DNA of 64,000 bases from Agelas oroides (lineage: Eukaryota; Porifera; Demospongiae; Agelasida; Agelasidae), in NCBI GenBank assembly GCA_949130485.1, contig OX422190.1, positions 7,904,167-7,968,166 on the forward strand, given 5' to 3'. The translations under genes and the position numbers were made by a program. Numbering within the stretch: position 1 is the first letter of the stretch; the number at the start of each line of letters is the position of its first letter. This document shows, in pieces, positions 23,103 through 33,272 of the stretch. The notes beneath the pieces are model-generated. The model was not told where the DNA came from. It worked only from the letters and a program-made list of their open reading frames with translations, and made no database searches.

Positions 23103-23830
23103 ATCACAGCATTGCACAGCAGGTTTGCTAATTATGCACCAAACACAAGAGTGTTGATCAGTCAAGGATGATGGATAGAAATAGAAAATAATAATTCAAG
23201 CTTTTTTTGCTGCCCATGAGTGAGGGCTGATCTGAAATGTCAGTGTTTCCCCCTAGCTACACAGCTGCCAGAAATGCATCCCTTTTCTGATATTCAATAC
23301 TGACTAGCTTTAATACTATACTGATACCGTGCTTACTTGTTCTCTTTTCCCTTTACGGCTGTATAGAGGTTCTGCATGTGATGTCATCAAAAGGGTTAAA
23401 TTTATTAATTTTAATTTAATAGTCTTGCCAATTTTTCTAGGCAATAAGGAAGGTCTAAATAGCTTAAATCTCAAGTGAAAATTCTAAATTAATGATAGTT
23501 GATTTTATATAAATTGTCAAAGTTTGATCTTTTAGCATTAACTTGTATGGCGAGTGGCAAATTTTGCCACTCGCTGTACAAATCCTATGCAAAATGTCTG
23601 ACTTTAAGAATTTATATAAAATCAATGGAAAGGAGTTAGGCCTTCATATTTTAGATTTGAGTTAGCTGGACCATCAGTATTACCTGCAAATGTTTGGAAT
23701 GGCTAATTATGAATTTTAAATTGGTGATGACGTCACTGCAGAACCTCTATACTCTCTGAATGCATGCTTGTATGCAGAAATTCGGTGGTTAAATCTCGTA
23801 AAGAGAGGGTTAAAATCTAAATTTGGGGTA
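23103..23830 (-). repeat. Right arm of the 3.8-kb inverted repeat
   Basis: Reverse complement of 20041-20427, interrupted by the 386-bp MITE at 23364-23749. Removing the MITE and one TA restores continuity with the left arm, with small differences near the insertion. The arm ends about 155 bp before the UGT start codon, so it overlaps the likely UGT promoter. 22490-23100 has no supportable gene. Confidence 0.7.
23364..23749. mobile_element. 386-bp MITE flanked by TA
   Basis: Starts TAGAGGTTCTGCA(T)GTGATGTCATC and ends with the inverted GATGACGTCACTGCAGAACC. Flanked by TA on both sides (23362-23363, 23750-23751), as for Tc1/mariner-type insertions. The left arm at 20100-20130 gives the empty site. 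Confidence 0.8.
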
Positions 23831-23986
23831 AACCCGTAATTTTTTTCTCATGAGCAAGTCTTAGAACCTGAGCGTACCTTTGGTATCACGGATTGCGTCA
23901 CGCTACTTCCGTCTGCGCACTCCTGCACACGCATTTTTTTATTTCAGGCTAGGAAGTGTATTGCGCCTGGGGAGTATCAAAACACG

Positions 23987-25588
23987 ATGACAAGGCTCGG
24001 CTTGTTTCTGTTCGTGGGATCTCTTCTGCTTGTACTCAGTGCGTCCTCCCAGCACGCCCCTGAAGGTGATACTAAGGGTGGGGAGGAGGGGAAGAAAAGG
24101 CTGTCTGTTCTACTGGTAGCTAGCAGCTTCATTGGGCACCACTTCCCCCTCATAGCCCTTGGAGAAGAGTTAATCAGTAGAGGGCACAGAGTAGCTATAC
24201 TGGGCCCCTTGATAGAAGGCTCCAGTGTTCTCTCTAACTTATCACAAAGTGTGGGAATAGAGTTTATAAGTGCTGGATTTGTCTCAAAGAAGGTATTAGC
24301 ATCCTTGTCTAGAATGGGAAAGAATGCGCATTTATTGAAGCTTGTATACCGTGGACAACAAGCATCAAATGAGGAGGAAGATGGAAACAAATTCAATTAC
24401 CTTGTGATGCTAAGAAAGGGTGTGGATCGCCTCAATCCGCGGGAGTGGGATTATATTGTTGCTGACAATGCAGCTGTTTTTATCATGTACTATATCATGC
24501 AAAAGTGGAAGACAGACAAGGTTATGCTGAATTTGTCTCCTATGGGATATGCATTTGGAGCCCCACCTCCCTGGCCTTCTCCAACCATGCTAAGTGGATT
24601 GAAAGAGAATATGTCATTCAGAGATCGACTTGTAAATATCATGTATGGATTTATGCTGACGATAATGATGCCACTTATGAACAGGTTACTAGAAGGAGAT
24701 GTTCATCTGGGTATAGACTACATGAACAACATGGGCCTACTCCACCCATTACTCATCAACACAGTTCTGGGCTTTGATTACCCTAAGACAAGACCACCTC
24801 TGGCGCATTACACAGGGCCAATGCTTATGCATTCATACCCACCACTTCAACCAGAGCTACTGGAATGGCTACAGGGAAAGCAGACGAGAAGTGTTGTCTA
24901 TATCAGCATGGGGTCTTCTGCAGAGCTGACTCCAGAGCTTGGTAGAAGCATACTACATGGTGTGATAACTCAATACAACTTCAGTGTGGTGTGGGCCCTA
25001 CGAGAATCAAATAGAGACATCCTGAAAGGTCTTGTCATTAACCAAGAGAGGGTCTTCCTTGCTGAATGGGTGTCCCAAATCACTTTGCTTCAACACAAGA
25101 CAATTGCTATGGCAATACTGCACTGTGGATTAGGTGGAGTGCAAGAGGCACTCTATAACAAAGTACCAGTCATTTGTGTACCCTATGGCTACGACCAGTT
25201 CGATGCAGCTGTACGAGTAGATGATCAAGGGTTTGGTCTCAGAATCCTTCCTACAGAGGTGACCCAGGAGACAGTGTCTAATGCTGTGGGTAAGGTTAAT
25301 AGTGGAATATTCCAGAACAAAGTAAACAAGATTAGTATCCTCTTAAGGGAGGCAGGAGGAGCTAAAAAGGCTGCCAATCTGGTGGAACTATATGCTGATG
25401 TGGGTCATGAACATGGCATTCCTGCATTTGTGAAGTACAAGTGGAACTGGGTGCAGTACTATAATGTGGATGTGCGCACTTTGCTGCTCTTAGTTGCTGG
25501 AGTAACGGTCTGGGTGTTCGTGAAATGTTTAATTTGCTGTTGTAGAAGATGCTGCCAGAAACTGTCTTTCAAAAGCAAGAAAGACTGA
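23987..25588 (+). CDS. UDP-glycosyltransferase (UGT), membrane-bound
   Basis: Intronless ORF of 533 aa, the usual UGT length. It transfers a sugar from a UDP-sugar to small lipophilic acceptors, with the active site in the ER lumen. Residues 1-22 form a signal peptide; SFIGHHFP (47-54) contains the expected catalytic His; D160 may be the partner Asp. The UGT signature spans about 357-410 (FLAEWVSQ, LLQH, LHCGLGGVQEAL, VPVICVPYGYDQFDAA). It departs from the common form: HCG replaces THGG, and DQFDA replaces DQxxN. A membrane segment at about 490-512 is followed by a Cys/Arg-rich tail ending KSKKD, which fits a KxKxx ER-retrieval signal. The lack of introns may reflect retroposition or a sponge UGT expansion. 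The sugar is unknown. Confidence 0.9.
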   Translation: MTRLGLFLFVGSLLLVLSASSQHAPEGDTKGGEEGKKRLSVLLVASSFIGHHFPLIALGEELISRGHRVAILGPLIEGSSVLSNLSQSVGIEFISAGFVSKKVLASLSRMGKNAHLLKLVYRGQQASNEEEDGNKFNYLVMLRKGVDRLNPREWDYIVADNAAVFIMYYIMQKWKTDKVMLNLSPMGYAFGAPPPWPSPTMLSGLKENMSFRDRLVNIMYGFMLTIMMPLMNRLLEGDVHLGIDYMNNMGLLHPLLINTVLGFDYPKTRPPLAHYTGPMLMHSYPPLQPELLEWLQGKQTRSVVYISMGSSAELTPELGRSILHGVITQYNFSVVWALRESNRDILKGLVINQERVFLAEWVSQITLLQHKTIAMAILHCGLGGVQEALYNKVPVICVPYGYDQFDAAVRVDDQGFGLRILPTEVTQETVSNAVGKVNSGIFQNKVNKISILLREAGGAKKAANLVELYADVGHEHGIPAFVKYKWNWVQYYNVDVRTLLLLVAGVTVWVFVKCLICCCRRCCQKLSFKSKKD

Positions 25589-26002
25589 ATCCAACTGTTA
25601 GAGTTACTTTTTGGATTAGTTTTGGAAATTATTTATGATAATTACTAAAAAATTTTTTAGTTCTCAGTGGAAATTAAAGGTATGACTGTTCTTGTTTATG
25701 ATTTTCCATGACAAATGAGTACTGTGATCACTCCTCGTACGTACAATGCTAAGTTTTTAGCCGATGTTAGCCAAATGTACAACTCTGTATATAGCCAACC
25801 ATGCATGCATGCAGTCCTGCAATGCCATTATTCAGGGTTGAGATGGGGTGCATTGATTGCTCATGCAGAGACACGGAGACCTTGCCTTGTTCTCACGCCT
25901 TCGATCCCAGCCGTCCAGTTTTTGATCACCATAATTTACACCTGATACATATCAGTTTAACCTGTTTGGTCAGAACTTAAAAGAATGTGAATCAACTCAC
26001 CT

Positions 26003-26086
26003 CCTTCCCATGCCTTCCCATCATCCAGTTTGTAAGCAATCAAGAACTGGACGATGGGAAGGCCTGGCATGGGTGCAAGGCTATAA
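26003..26086. mobile_element. Hairpin MITE, diverged
   Basis: CCTTCCCATGCCTTCCCATC pairs with GATGGGAAGGCCTGGCATGGG, and CCAGTTTGTAAGCAATCAAG with AAGAACTGG, forming an ~80-bp hairpin like the 8876 element but with altered ends (GGTGCAAGGCTATA). 25600-26000 has no supportable gene. Confidence 0.5.
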
Positions 26087-27587
26087 TGGAGACCATTAAA
26101 CCGACCATTAAACCGATGCCACCAACTGTAAACTATTGCTCCCCGCTATCCCAGTTCTGTCTTCAAAAACAGAAGGGGCTGCTGTACATATGACAGAGAA
26201 GCTGAGTGGTCTAATTAGCCCACAATGACTATTAAATTCATATCTCTCGATCTAAAACTGTGTTTCAGGAGTTCACCTTTGAACTTATGTGGTTATATAT
26301 ATATATGTATTTTTATGATTGACTCTTTATGGAATAAAAGGCTTCTGTTACCAGTATCACGGATCTTGGCCTTTCAATTTAGATTGTTTTCTACTCAAGT
26401 AGTACAGCAATGCAGAGAATTAAGATGGCATGCATCCAAGATCTGATGTGCATGGGAATCGAGTCTGTGCGATGGAGCCTGCACCAAGTGAAAAGAAAAA
26501 AAGAAACAGCTTTGTGGATATGGTATGCACTTTCCCTGTACTTGTTCATAATGTCTAACTAGTGCTCCTCATTTTCAGAGCAAAGCCCACCTCTATAACT
26601 ATTTAATGTAAGGAGTGATGTCTTTGCTAAATTAACTGTTCTTAAGCTTAACTTGGCTGTCAGGAGTATATGGGCACATGTATACTTACTGTGTTGGATC
26701 ATTGCAGCAGTTTCTTCATTCACTCACATCAATACAGAGAGGATGTAGAGTGTTTAATCTTCATCTTATAATTTTATGAACAGTGTGGTACTAGCTTTGA
26801 AGCCATAAAACTGTTAGTACGATTCACATCCAGCAAGAATTGATGATGTGTAGGATATGTTGAAATTTTTGACCACAGAGGGATTATTACCCTAGTTACA
26901 AGCGCTCCCTCAACAGATGGTGAAGTGGTTTAGATCAGAGAAGTATGGTTGTAAGGTGATCTGGGCCACTTTCTTGGCTTCCTACCCTCAGCTTCATATC
27001 CAGTCTTACTCCAATACCTGCATAGTAACCCTGTCTCCGATGTAAAACTCGTCTGCAAACAAGATTACCACTCTGCGGTTAAAAGGTCCATTTTATTGTG
27101 ACACTATACACTCTAGAGCATATCTATAGGGTCAAACACCAGAAAAAATCTATTGCCTTAATTCTACCCTGCACATGCAGGCAAGTGACTATAATATGCA
27201 CATAGTGTCACAATTCATATATCTTGAGTGCTTGTGGACCTAGCTATAGTTTTGCTTTAAATTGATCAAGTTCATAAATGATTAATCTACATTGCATGGC
27301 ATGGGTGTGCAAACTTTGTCTATCATGTAAATGAGAAGAAAATATATTTTGACCACGCAGATACTTTCTATACACAATACAATAGCTGGCACTTGTCTGC
27401 CTCATTGAGATGGAGATGAGAATATTTTGTAGCTAGCCCCTATACCAGGCTATAGAGCTCAGACAAAGCAAATGAGTTTAGTTGATGTTGGTGCATGTGG
27501 GGAGGCAAAACAAATTTAAAAAGCATGCATTAACCACATCAAGTATTGTTTTTTACTTTGCTTGAGCCATATTCAAAAGTACCTTTG

Positions 27588-27780
27588 GCAGTGGCGTAGC
27601 CAGGACACCATCGATGCTAGGGCACAGCATGGGCACACTATACGAACTTCTGCGCAAAGTGCAGAAGCATTTATGGGCGGGTGTGGGGGCTGCTCCCCAA
27701 GAAAATTTTGGAATTTTACAGCCTCCCAGGTCGGTTCTGAGGCTATACCGTATAAGTCAAACTTGCATACGGTGAACGTA
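27588..27780 (+). repeat. Interspersed repeat, fuller copy of the family at 1-121
   Basis: Begins GGCAGTGGCGTAGCCAGGAC and includes GGGGGCTGCTCCCC and TCCCAGGTCGGTTCTGAGGC, the reverse complement of window positions 1-121. 26780-27580 and 27790-28090 contain nothing else I can support. Confidence 0.6.
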
Positions 27781-28110
27781 TGATACTCGTAATTCTGTAA
27801 ATATATACAAACTCAGCTTCTCACTACTGCGCTCTGCCATTATGTGCATCAGGGGATCAAGGTCCTCATACCATCATCCAGCTGGTATGATTGGGGAAGC
27901 TATTGACCTCACCTGCTCAGAGGGCAGAATCATGTCCTCACAATAGGGAACAGAGTTCAACAGACATTTAGAACTACCTGTTCACCACAACCATTGTAAT
28001 CTTCGTTGTTTTGTTTTTCATTTTCTTACATCATTTATATGTATACTTTGACCTCTGGACGGTATGTATTATCTATGGTATTTTGAGAATCTTAAAAAAA
28101 AAAAAAAATA

Positions 28111-29700
28111 TCAGAGAGTCGGTAGACTCTCTATGTAGGGATGGCGCCGACCCGCAATATATGCAATACTTAAGCAAAAGCCGTATAACTTCACCACGAA
28201 CACGCTAAAAGCTTATTTAAGCGCCCAGACGTCCTCTTTGAGTGCCTTTGTGATCAGCAAGACTCATATAAGTGGCCAAAAGCCACGCGGAAGACAGCTA
28301 AACGCAAAAGTGTGCGGTAGCAAAAGTGCCATTTTTCGTATTCTTCTTTCTTCTTTCTTCTTTCTTCTTTCTTCTTTCTTTGTTCAGACCACTTGTCAAA
28401 CAACGATAACTCGAAAACGGCTCAAGTACTCACCGTGATTTTAGCACGAAACGGATGCTCATCACAGCGCTCAGCTTCCCAACCACTCAGCGTCTTCATA
28501 GCTTCAAGTTCAACCTGGTCAACAAAAGCCATTCACAACACTCTGAGGCTGCTGTCCGTTGCTTAGGACGCCATTTTATAATTTTGTACGCATGCGCATA
28601 CGAAGTCTCGTTCCCAGACCAAAGACCACGGTCATTGGTCTGGAAGCGAGACTAGCACACAGGCGAAATGGCCAGCGGGCATTACGCATGGCTAGCACGG
28701 ACTTTTCCCCCCGCGGCATTGGGCAAGGCTTATGAACACCACGTAGGTAAGGCGCTACCTACTTGTAGCTACACTAAAAATAGCCGCTAGGATGGTCAGT
28801 TGTCAGTATAATAGTTTTCTGTGCTGCAGCTGGTCAGTCGTCATGACAACTGAATCATGAAATTGGTTTCACAAAGTTTGGCAGGGGAGAGCGGTTGGCC
28901 CTTCATCAGGTTCTAGCTAGCTATATTACACATTTATTATTACATGCCTGGAACTACTACTAAACTGTCAACGCCGTTTCAAGTTCTGGTGTTGTGGTTA
29001 CACTTGAAATATTCTTCTTAGGCTTAGGTCTAACTGTAACTGAGATTAACATCAAAAAAGTACAGAAACAAGACTTAAAAAACATTAAAAATGTAAAAAG
29101 ATGTAGGGATGGCATGCCAAAAAGTATGCAAACAAGGTAGGGATAATGCATGAAAGCAAAGGTCAACATATTGGCAAAGCCCCATCCCTACATCTTTTTC
29201 ACACTGCAGTTAGACAGCGTGCTTGAGAGCTGAATCTGTACCCATCCATGCAGTTAGCATGAGTACCTGAGTTTACACACTGATTACTATGACTAGTCTG
29301 CAGCCCACTCAAGCTCAGTGTCAAGGTTGTATCAGAAAGGGTGCCACTGTCACTACAAGTAGTATGATGGCAGTAAAGCTACTTAGTAGCTATCTGATAG
29401 GTACCTATGACAGCTACGAGACATAATGCTGGATCATACTAGCCTCGTTCCCAGTCCATGTGGGAGGAGCTAGGAAGTGGCCTGAGAACAAGGCTATAGC
29501 CATGAAAAGTTGGGGTGTACTTGTGGTACGTTTTAGGAAGACCCCCATGCACTGTCTAACTGCAGTGTGAAAAAGATGTAGGGATGGGGCTTTGCCAATA
29601 TGTTGACCTTTGCTTTCATGCATTATCCCTACCTTGTTTGCATACTTTTTGGCATGCCATCCCTACATCTTTTTACATTTTTAATGTTTTTTAAGTCTTG
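28111..29700 (-). mobile_element. Third copy of the 1.55-kb inverted element
   Basis: Same order and orientation as the right arm at 15160-16688: TCAGAGAGTCGGTAGACTCTC, the CAAAAGCCGTATAACTTCACC block, the 33-codon exon on minus (28434-28532, ATG and donor intact), a TCTCGTTCCCAGACC hairpin at 28605-28652, and the terminal 630-bp inverted repeat (29070-29700). It is solitary, so the palindrome at 13.3-16.7 kb is two such units head to head. Confidence 0.8.
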
Positions 29701-29702
29701 TA

Positions 29703-30488
29703 CCGTAGTGTCCCGCTAATACGCCCCCTTCGAAAATACGCCCCCCCCCCCCCCCCCCCCTTCTTTTCCGCCAAAGTTCCTGCACAGGGTAGTTTGACTC
29801 GTTATAACGCCCCCCGGTGAGCGTCTTCTGGAACATCAAAACTACACGTGCTTACTATACGTTGCAAGTGCGTTCAGTAAGACTATAGTAGTCGGTGAAT
29901 CTTTTGTATAAGTTTTGTGGCTTTTAGAAAAGCCGGTTAGATGTTCCAAGTTTTAAGCTGCTAGTTTAGCAAACAGGTTTATCAGTCTGTCAAGGTGTTT
30001 TTGTTTCCCTCTGAAGATGTACACGCACGGAACCACGAGTCCTTTCCCATCAACTTCAGAACGTCTTCTGTCACCATTGACGATGCAAGTCATCTCGCTG
30101 CCACTCTTGTGCAAGAAATACCAGCAGACTCTGTAAATTTCCCGTGGTACATGACTGAGTGTTGCCGTTCTTGAGGACAGCTACAGCGAAGTCGTCGTGA
30201 ATGTTATAGACCTCGCGTTGAACTGGCAGCTCTTCTCCGATGTAGGGAGACCACGCAGCTTTGTAAACGTGATGTCCGTGAACAGTACTCTCGATCCTGA
30301 AAGTCGTCGCCATAGTTAGTTGGAAGTGTCCTAATTGCGTACATAGCACTTGCGTAAAATCTTTTTGGGGGGGGGGGGGGGGGGGGCTTATAGTCGAGAC
30401 TAATTGCATCCTCGAATATAAGCCCCCCCCCCACTTTAGGCGGGATGTAGTGTACAAAATAGGGGGGCGTATTAACGGGACACTACGG
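29703..30488. mobile_element. 786-bp TIR element flanked by TA, carrying a gene remnant
   Basis: TIR CCGTAGTGTCCCGCTAATAC followed by GCCCCC at the left; the right end is its reverse complement with one change. TA flanks both ends (29701-29702, 30489-30490). C runs at 29742-29760 and a matching G run at 30366-30386 could pair. The interior holds a minus-strand gene remnant (29953-30313). Confidence 0.75.
29953..30313 (-). pseudogene. HIRAN-like small gene remnant, frameshifted
   Basis: From ATG 30313 on minus the frame reads MATTFRIESTVHGHHVYKA, then WSPYIGEELPVQREVYNIHD and DDFAVAVLKNG. After one frame change the other frame continues HVPREIYRVCWYFLHKSGSE, TCIVNGDRRRSE, LVVPCVYIFRGKQ to TAA at 29953. 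The pattern (RE..N.HD..AVAV....VGHVPR) resembles HIRAN-like domain proteins; this is from memory. One frameshift breaks it. It sits wholly inside the TIR element, so it is likely cargo. Confidence 0.45.
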
Positions 30489-30700
30489 TATATACATAGC
30501 GATACTGCGCCGTTCGATTTCAAGACCGTTTAGCGCCCGATTTGCGATCGACAACGATACTATCAGCGCCGATAATTCGACCTGCACTGCCGGTGGAGCA
30601 CGGCCTCTAGTTGCTAGGGCACGTGCCCCAGTGTGCCCCAGCGCTGCAGCCTGACTACGCCACTGACCGCCAAGAGTGTTGATGGTTTTCCGCGGGTATA

Positions 30701-33176
30701 GGGTAAAGGTCAGTATTATGAGACACAATAATATATCCGCCCACAAGTGCCATAGGAAATGAAGGCCAAAGCTGATACTTCATATCTAGATAGACTTTCA
30801 TCCCTTCTTGCACCCCCACAATTTGTATGAATTTTCAATTGTTAGTTGCATCTTTATACTCAGTCTAAATAGTTGGTGTAAACGCAACAATTATGAGACA
30901 ATGCATGTATTATGAGACACATGAAAAACTCATACACTGATTGACAAATGCACCATTCAAAAGCAAATGCAACAATAGATCTCAACTAAACACACTTATA
31001 ACAGATAAAAATGTCAGGAACACAGTTTTTGCTAGGTATGTCAGTACATTTTAGGCAGTACCAAAGGTCGCAAGCATCACAGCATACCCAAAACCCATCT
31101 GGGTCATCTTTGCATACCAAGCCGCATTTTGGGCATACGGTGTTATCCTCCTCATCTTCAGAGTCAGACATAGTCAGCTTTGTGACCATCTGGTCTAACG
31201 GTGGCGGTGAAACACGTTTTCTTACTGGCTGCTTTCTCTTCGTCTTCTCCTTTCGTAGACTTTCCTTTTCTTTCTTCTTTTCCTCTTTCTCTAATCTCTT
31301 CCTCTTTCTCTCCAACTGCTTGGCCTTCTTGGTTTCTTCTGCAGCTATTTTCTCCTTCTCTTTTGTCTTTAGTTCCTCTAGTACTTCACTATCTGTGAGG
31401 CAAACTGTTTTATTATTCAATGCTGGCTTTCTCTTTCTGTTCGACTTTTTCTCAGGTTGTGGTAAAACCAGCAATTCACTTAAAATTCCTGATGATGATG
31501 AACCTGTAAGAGAGGACTTTTGAGTGCTCACAGCAGATACTGAGCACGGAGGGCTAGTGTCTGGATGATTGATCCTAAGCCACGCAATATAGCTTGGATC
31601 GTGGACATCATAGCCTTCTTCGAATCGTCTCTTGTATAGAGATTCTTGTTCCCGTGTGAATAAGTTGTCTGGCTCTTTGTCAGGTTGAGATTTCTCAGCA
31701 CGTAGCGCCTTAGAAGGAGCCAATTGTCTGTCATTTACTTCTCCTGGGTTGAGAGGGTGTATCCCACACTTCTTGAATCCACTGAGGATGTTAAGAGGGG
31801 TCAACGAATGAGGCCAAGCGTCTGCTACAAGTGATGCTATGACGGCAGTGGTGATCACCTGACCAGGATGATTACTAATATACGCATGACAAGCTTTTGA
31901 AAAATTCAATTTGAAAGATTTAAACACACCAACATCCAGGGGCTGCAAAATGTGGGACGTATGAGCAGGAAAGCACAGGAGATGAATATCATTTTTACGG
32001 GCTAATTCTATTAGTTCGATAGATACATGCGACCCATGCCCATCTTGCAGAAGCAAAACCGGTCTTGTTGGAGGTATATTGTCAATGAAAAATTGAAACC
32101 AATCAAGATACAGATCTTTGTTCATCCAGCCACTCTCACTTACTGCAAACATTGTATTTGGAACAGCACCTTCCCTCATGTGTTCGGGGACCTTCTTTTT
32201 CCGTGGATAGACCATCATGGGGGGCAATACGAATCCAGAAGCAGACACACATGTCAGGATGGTGTGTATCTTCCCCTTTTCTGCAGAAGTAAGCGCGTAG
32301 ACATAGTGCCAACCAAGCTCTGCTACTACTTTGCCTGGTTTGTGCACAACACTGATACCTGTCTCATCAGCATTGAAAACTTGCATGGGCTTAGCAACAA
32401 GGTTAAGCCTACCATAAATCGCACCTAACTTGCCAAAAAAATCATCAATAACTTCTTGATTGGAGCAAAGAGCTCGGCAATAAGATAATGGCTGTGGAGT
32501 ACGGAGAGTCAGTTTGGGGTGTCGTGCCTTGAAACCCTCAAACCAACCACGCCCAGCTTTATTACCACTAAAAGGATGCTTGCGGCCACTTTTTTCTGCA
32601 ATGTTAAAAGCCAATCGCATAATATCTTCACGTGTGAGCCCAAAGCCCACATCGGCCATCTGAACTAGATACTGGCTTAATTGCTCCTCCTCTGACTCGT
32701 TAAGAACTGTTGGGGGTCCAGGTCTACATCCCAGTTCAACAGCCCCTGTAACTCGTCTTCGCAATGTCTCTAATGGGACATTGTAGAGTCTAGAAGTCTC
32801 TCTCAAACCTTTGCCTTCCTTAACGGTGGCAACAGCGGCTGCCATCGACTCTTCCGTCCAAAGCTTTCTTTGACTTCCGCCAGATGCCATAATCTCGATG
32901 CTGTAGTAGTGAAAACCAGAGAAAACTATCCTAAATATATATATAGGCACACAGGACAATCAAACAAGAGGCGACAACGCTACTAGAGGAAAAACAGGCA
33001 ACATACCTCGTTCACCACGTGGTCAAACGACGAGTTCAAAGGTTAGTAGTCACGTGACCTGTTATGCCGCAGTCTGCACGATGTTAGGCTCGTGTTCGTC
33101 TTTGTGAGCAGCTATTTTTTCAGATCCAGCGAAGTGTCTCATAATACCTGCTGTCTCATAATAGGCGCAGTTACCC
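30701..33176 (-). mobile_element. Complete pogo/Tigger-like DNA transposon
   Basis: 2,476 bp between ends GGGTAA and TTACCC. Shared end structure is GGGTAA, about 8 variable bases, then TATTATGAGACA. Further copies of that motif lie just inside each end (30890-30900, 30908-30919, 33135-33146), probable transposase-binding sites. TATA flanks both ends (30697-30700, 33177-33180), while copy 1 has a single TATA at 153-156 at the same place. Confidence 0.9.
30986..32890 (-). CDS. Pogo-family transposase with C-terminal PHD-like zinc finger
   Basis: 634 aa from the ATG at 32890 (MASGGSQRK...). Order: a psq-type helix-turn-helix (about 10-50), a CENP-B-type DNA-binding helix region (about 60-135), and a DDE_1 catalytic core with D175 (FNADETG), D283 (LLQDGHGSH) and D319 (QPLDVG), a DD35D spacing. 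Then a charged Lys/Arg/Glu region with nuclear-localisation-like runs (about 510-575), and a final CxxC...C..C...C..C finger of PHD type. There is no stop or frameshift, and both TIRs are present, so it could be active. An ATG 23 codons upstream is possible, but MASGG fits better: the upstream residues are hydrophobic and unlike the family. It cuts and pastes the element at TA-rich targets. Confidence 0.9.
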   Translation of the reverse strand: MASGGSQRKLWTEESMAAAVATVKEGKGLRETSRLYNVPLETLRRRVTGAVELGCRPGPPTVLNESEEEQLSQYLVQMADVGFGLTREDIMRLAFNIAEKSGRKHPFSGNKAGRGWFEGFKARHPKLTLRTPQPLSYCRALCSNQEVIDDFFGKLGAIYGRLNLVAKPMQVFNADETGISVVHKPGKVVAELGWHYVYALTSAEKGKIHTILTCVSASGFVLPPMMVYPRKKKVPEHMREGAVPNTMFAVSESGWMNKDLYLDWFQFFIDNIPPTRPVLLLQDGHGSHVSIELIELARKNDIHLLCFPAHTSHILQPLDVGVFKSFKLNFSKACHAYISNHPGQVITTAVIASLVADAWPHSLTPLNILSGFKKCGIHPLNPGEVNDRQLAPSKALRAEKSQPDKEPDNLFTREQESLYKRRFEEGYDVHDPSYIAWLRINHPDTSPPCSVSAVSTQKSSLTGSSSSGILSELLVLPQPEKKSNRKRKPALNNKTVCLTDSEVLEELKTKEKEKIAAEETKKAKQLERKRKRLEKEEKKKEKESLRKEKTKRKQPVRKRVSPPPLDQMVTKLTMSDSEDEEDNTVCPKCGLVCKDDPDGFWVCCDACDLWYCLKCTDIPSKNCVPDIFICYKCV

Positions 33177-33272
33177 TATAGGCGTGGGTTGGAACTGGAT
33201 TACCGAAGTGCACGAGCATATCGTGCGGCTTCAGAGCTCAGTTTTTATAGCCACACGAGTCTGCAGAGTGAA

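Noticed and set aside
32891-32959. Upstream ATG adding 23 residues to the transposase
   Set aside because: The extra residues are hydrophobic and unlike the pogo N-terminus; MASGG directly precedes the helix-turn-helix.
33189-33272. 28-residue N-terminal extension of methyltransferase copy 2
   Set aside because: It needs a TTG start, and the same region in copy 1 has an in-frame stop.
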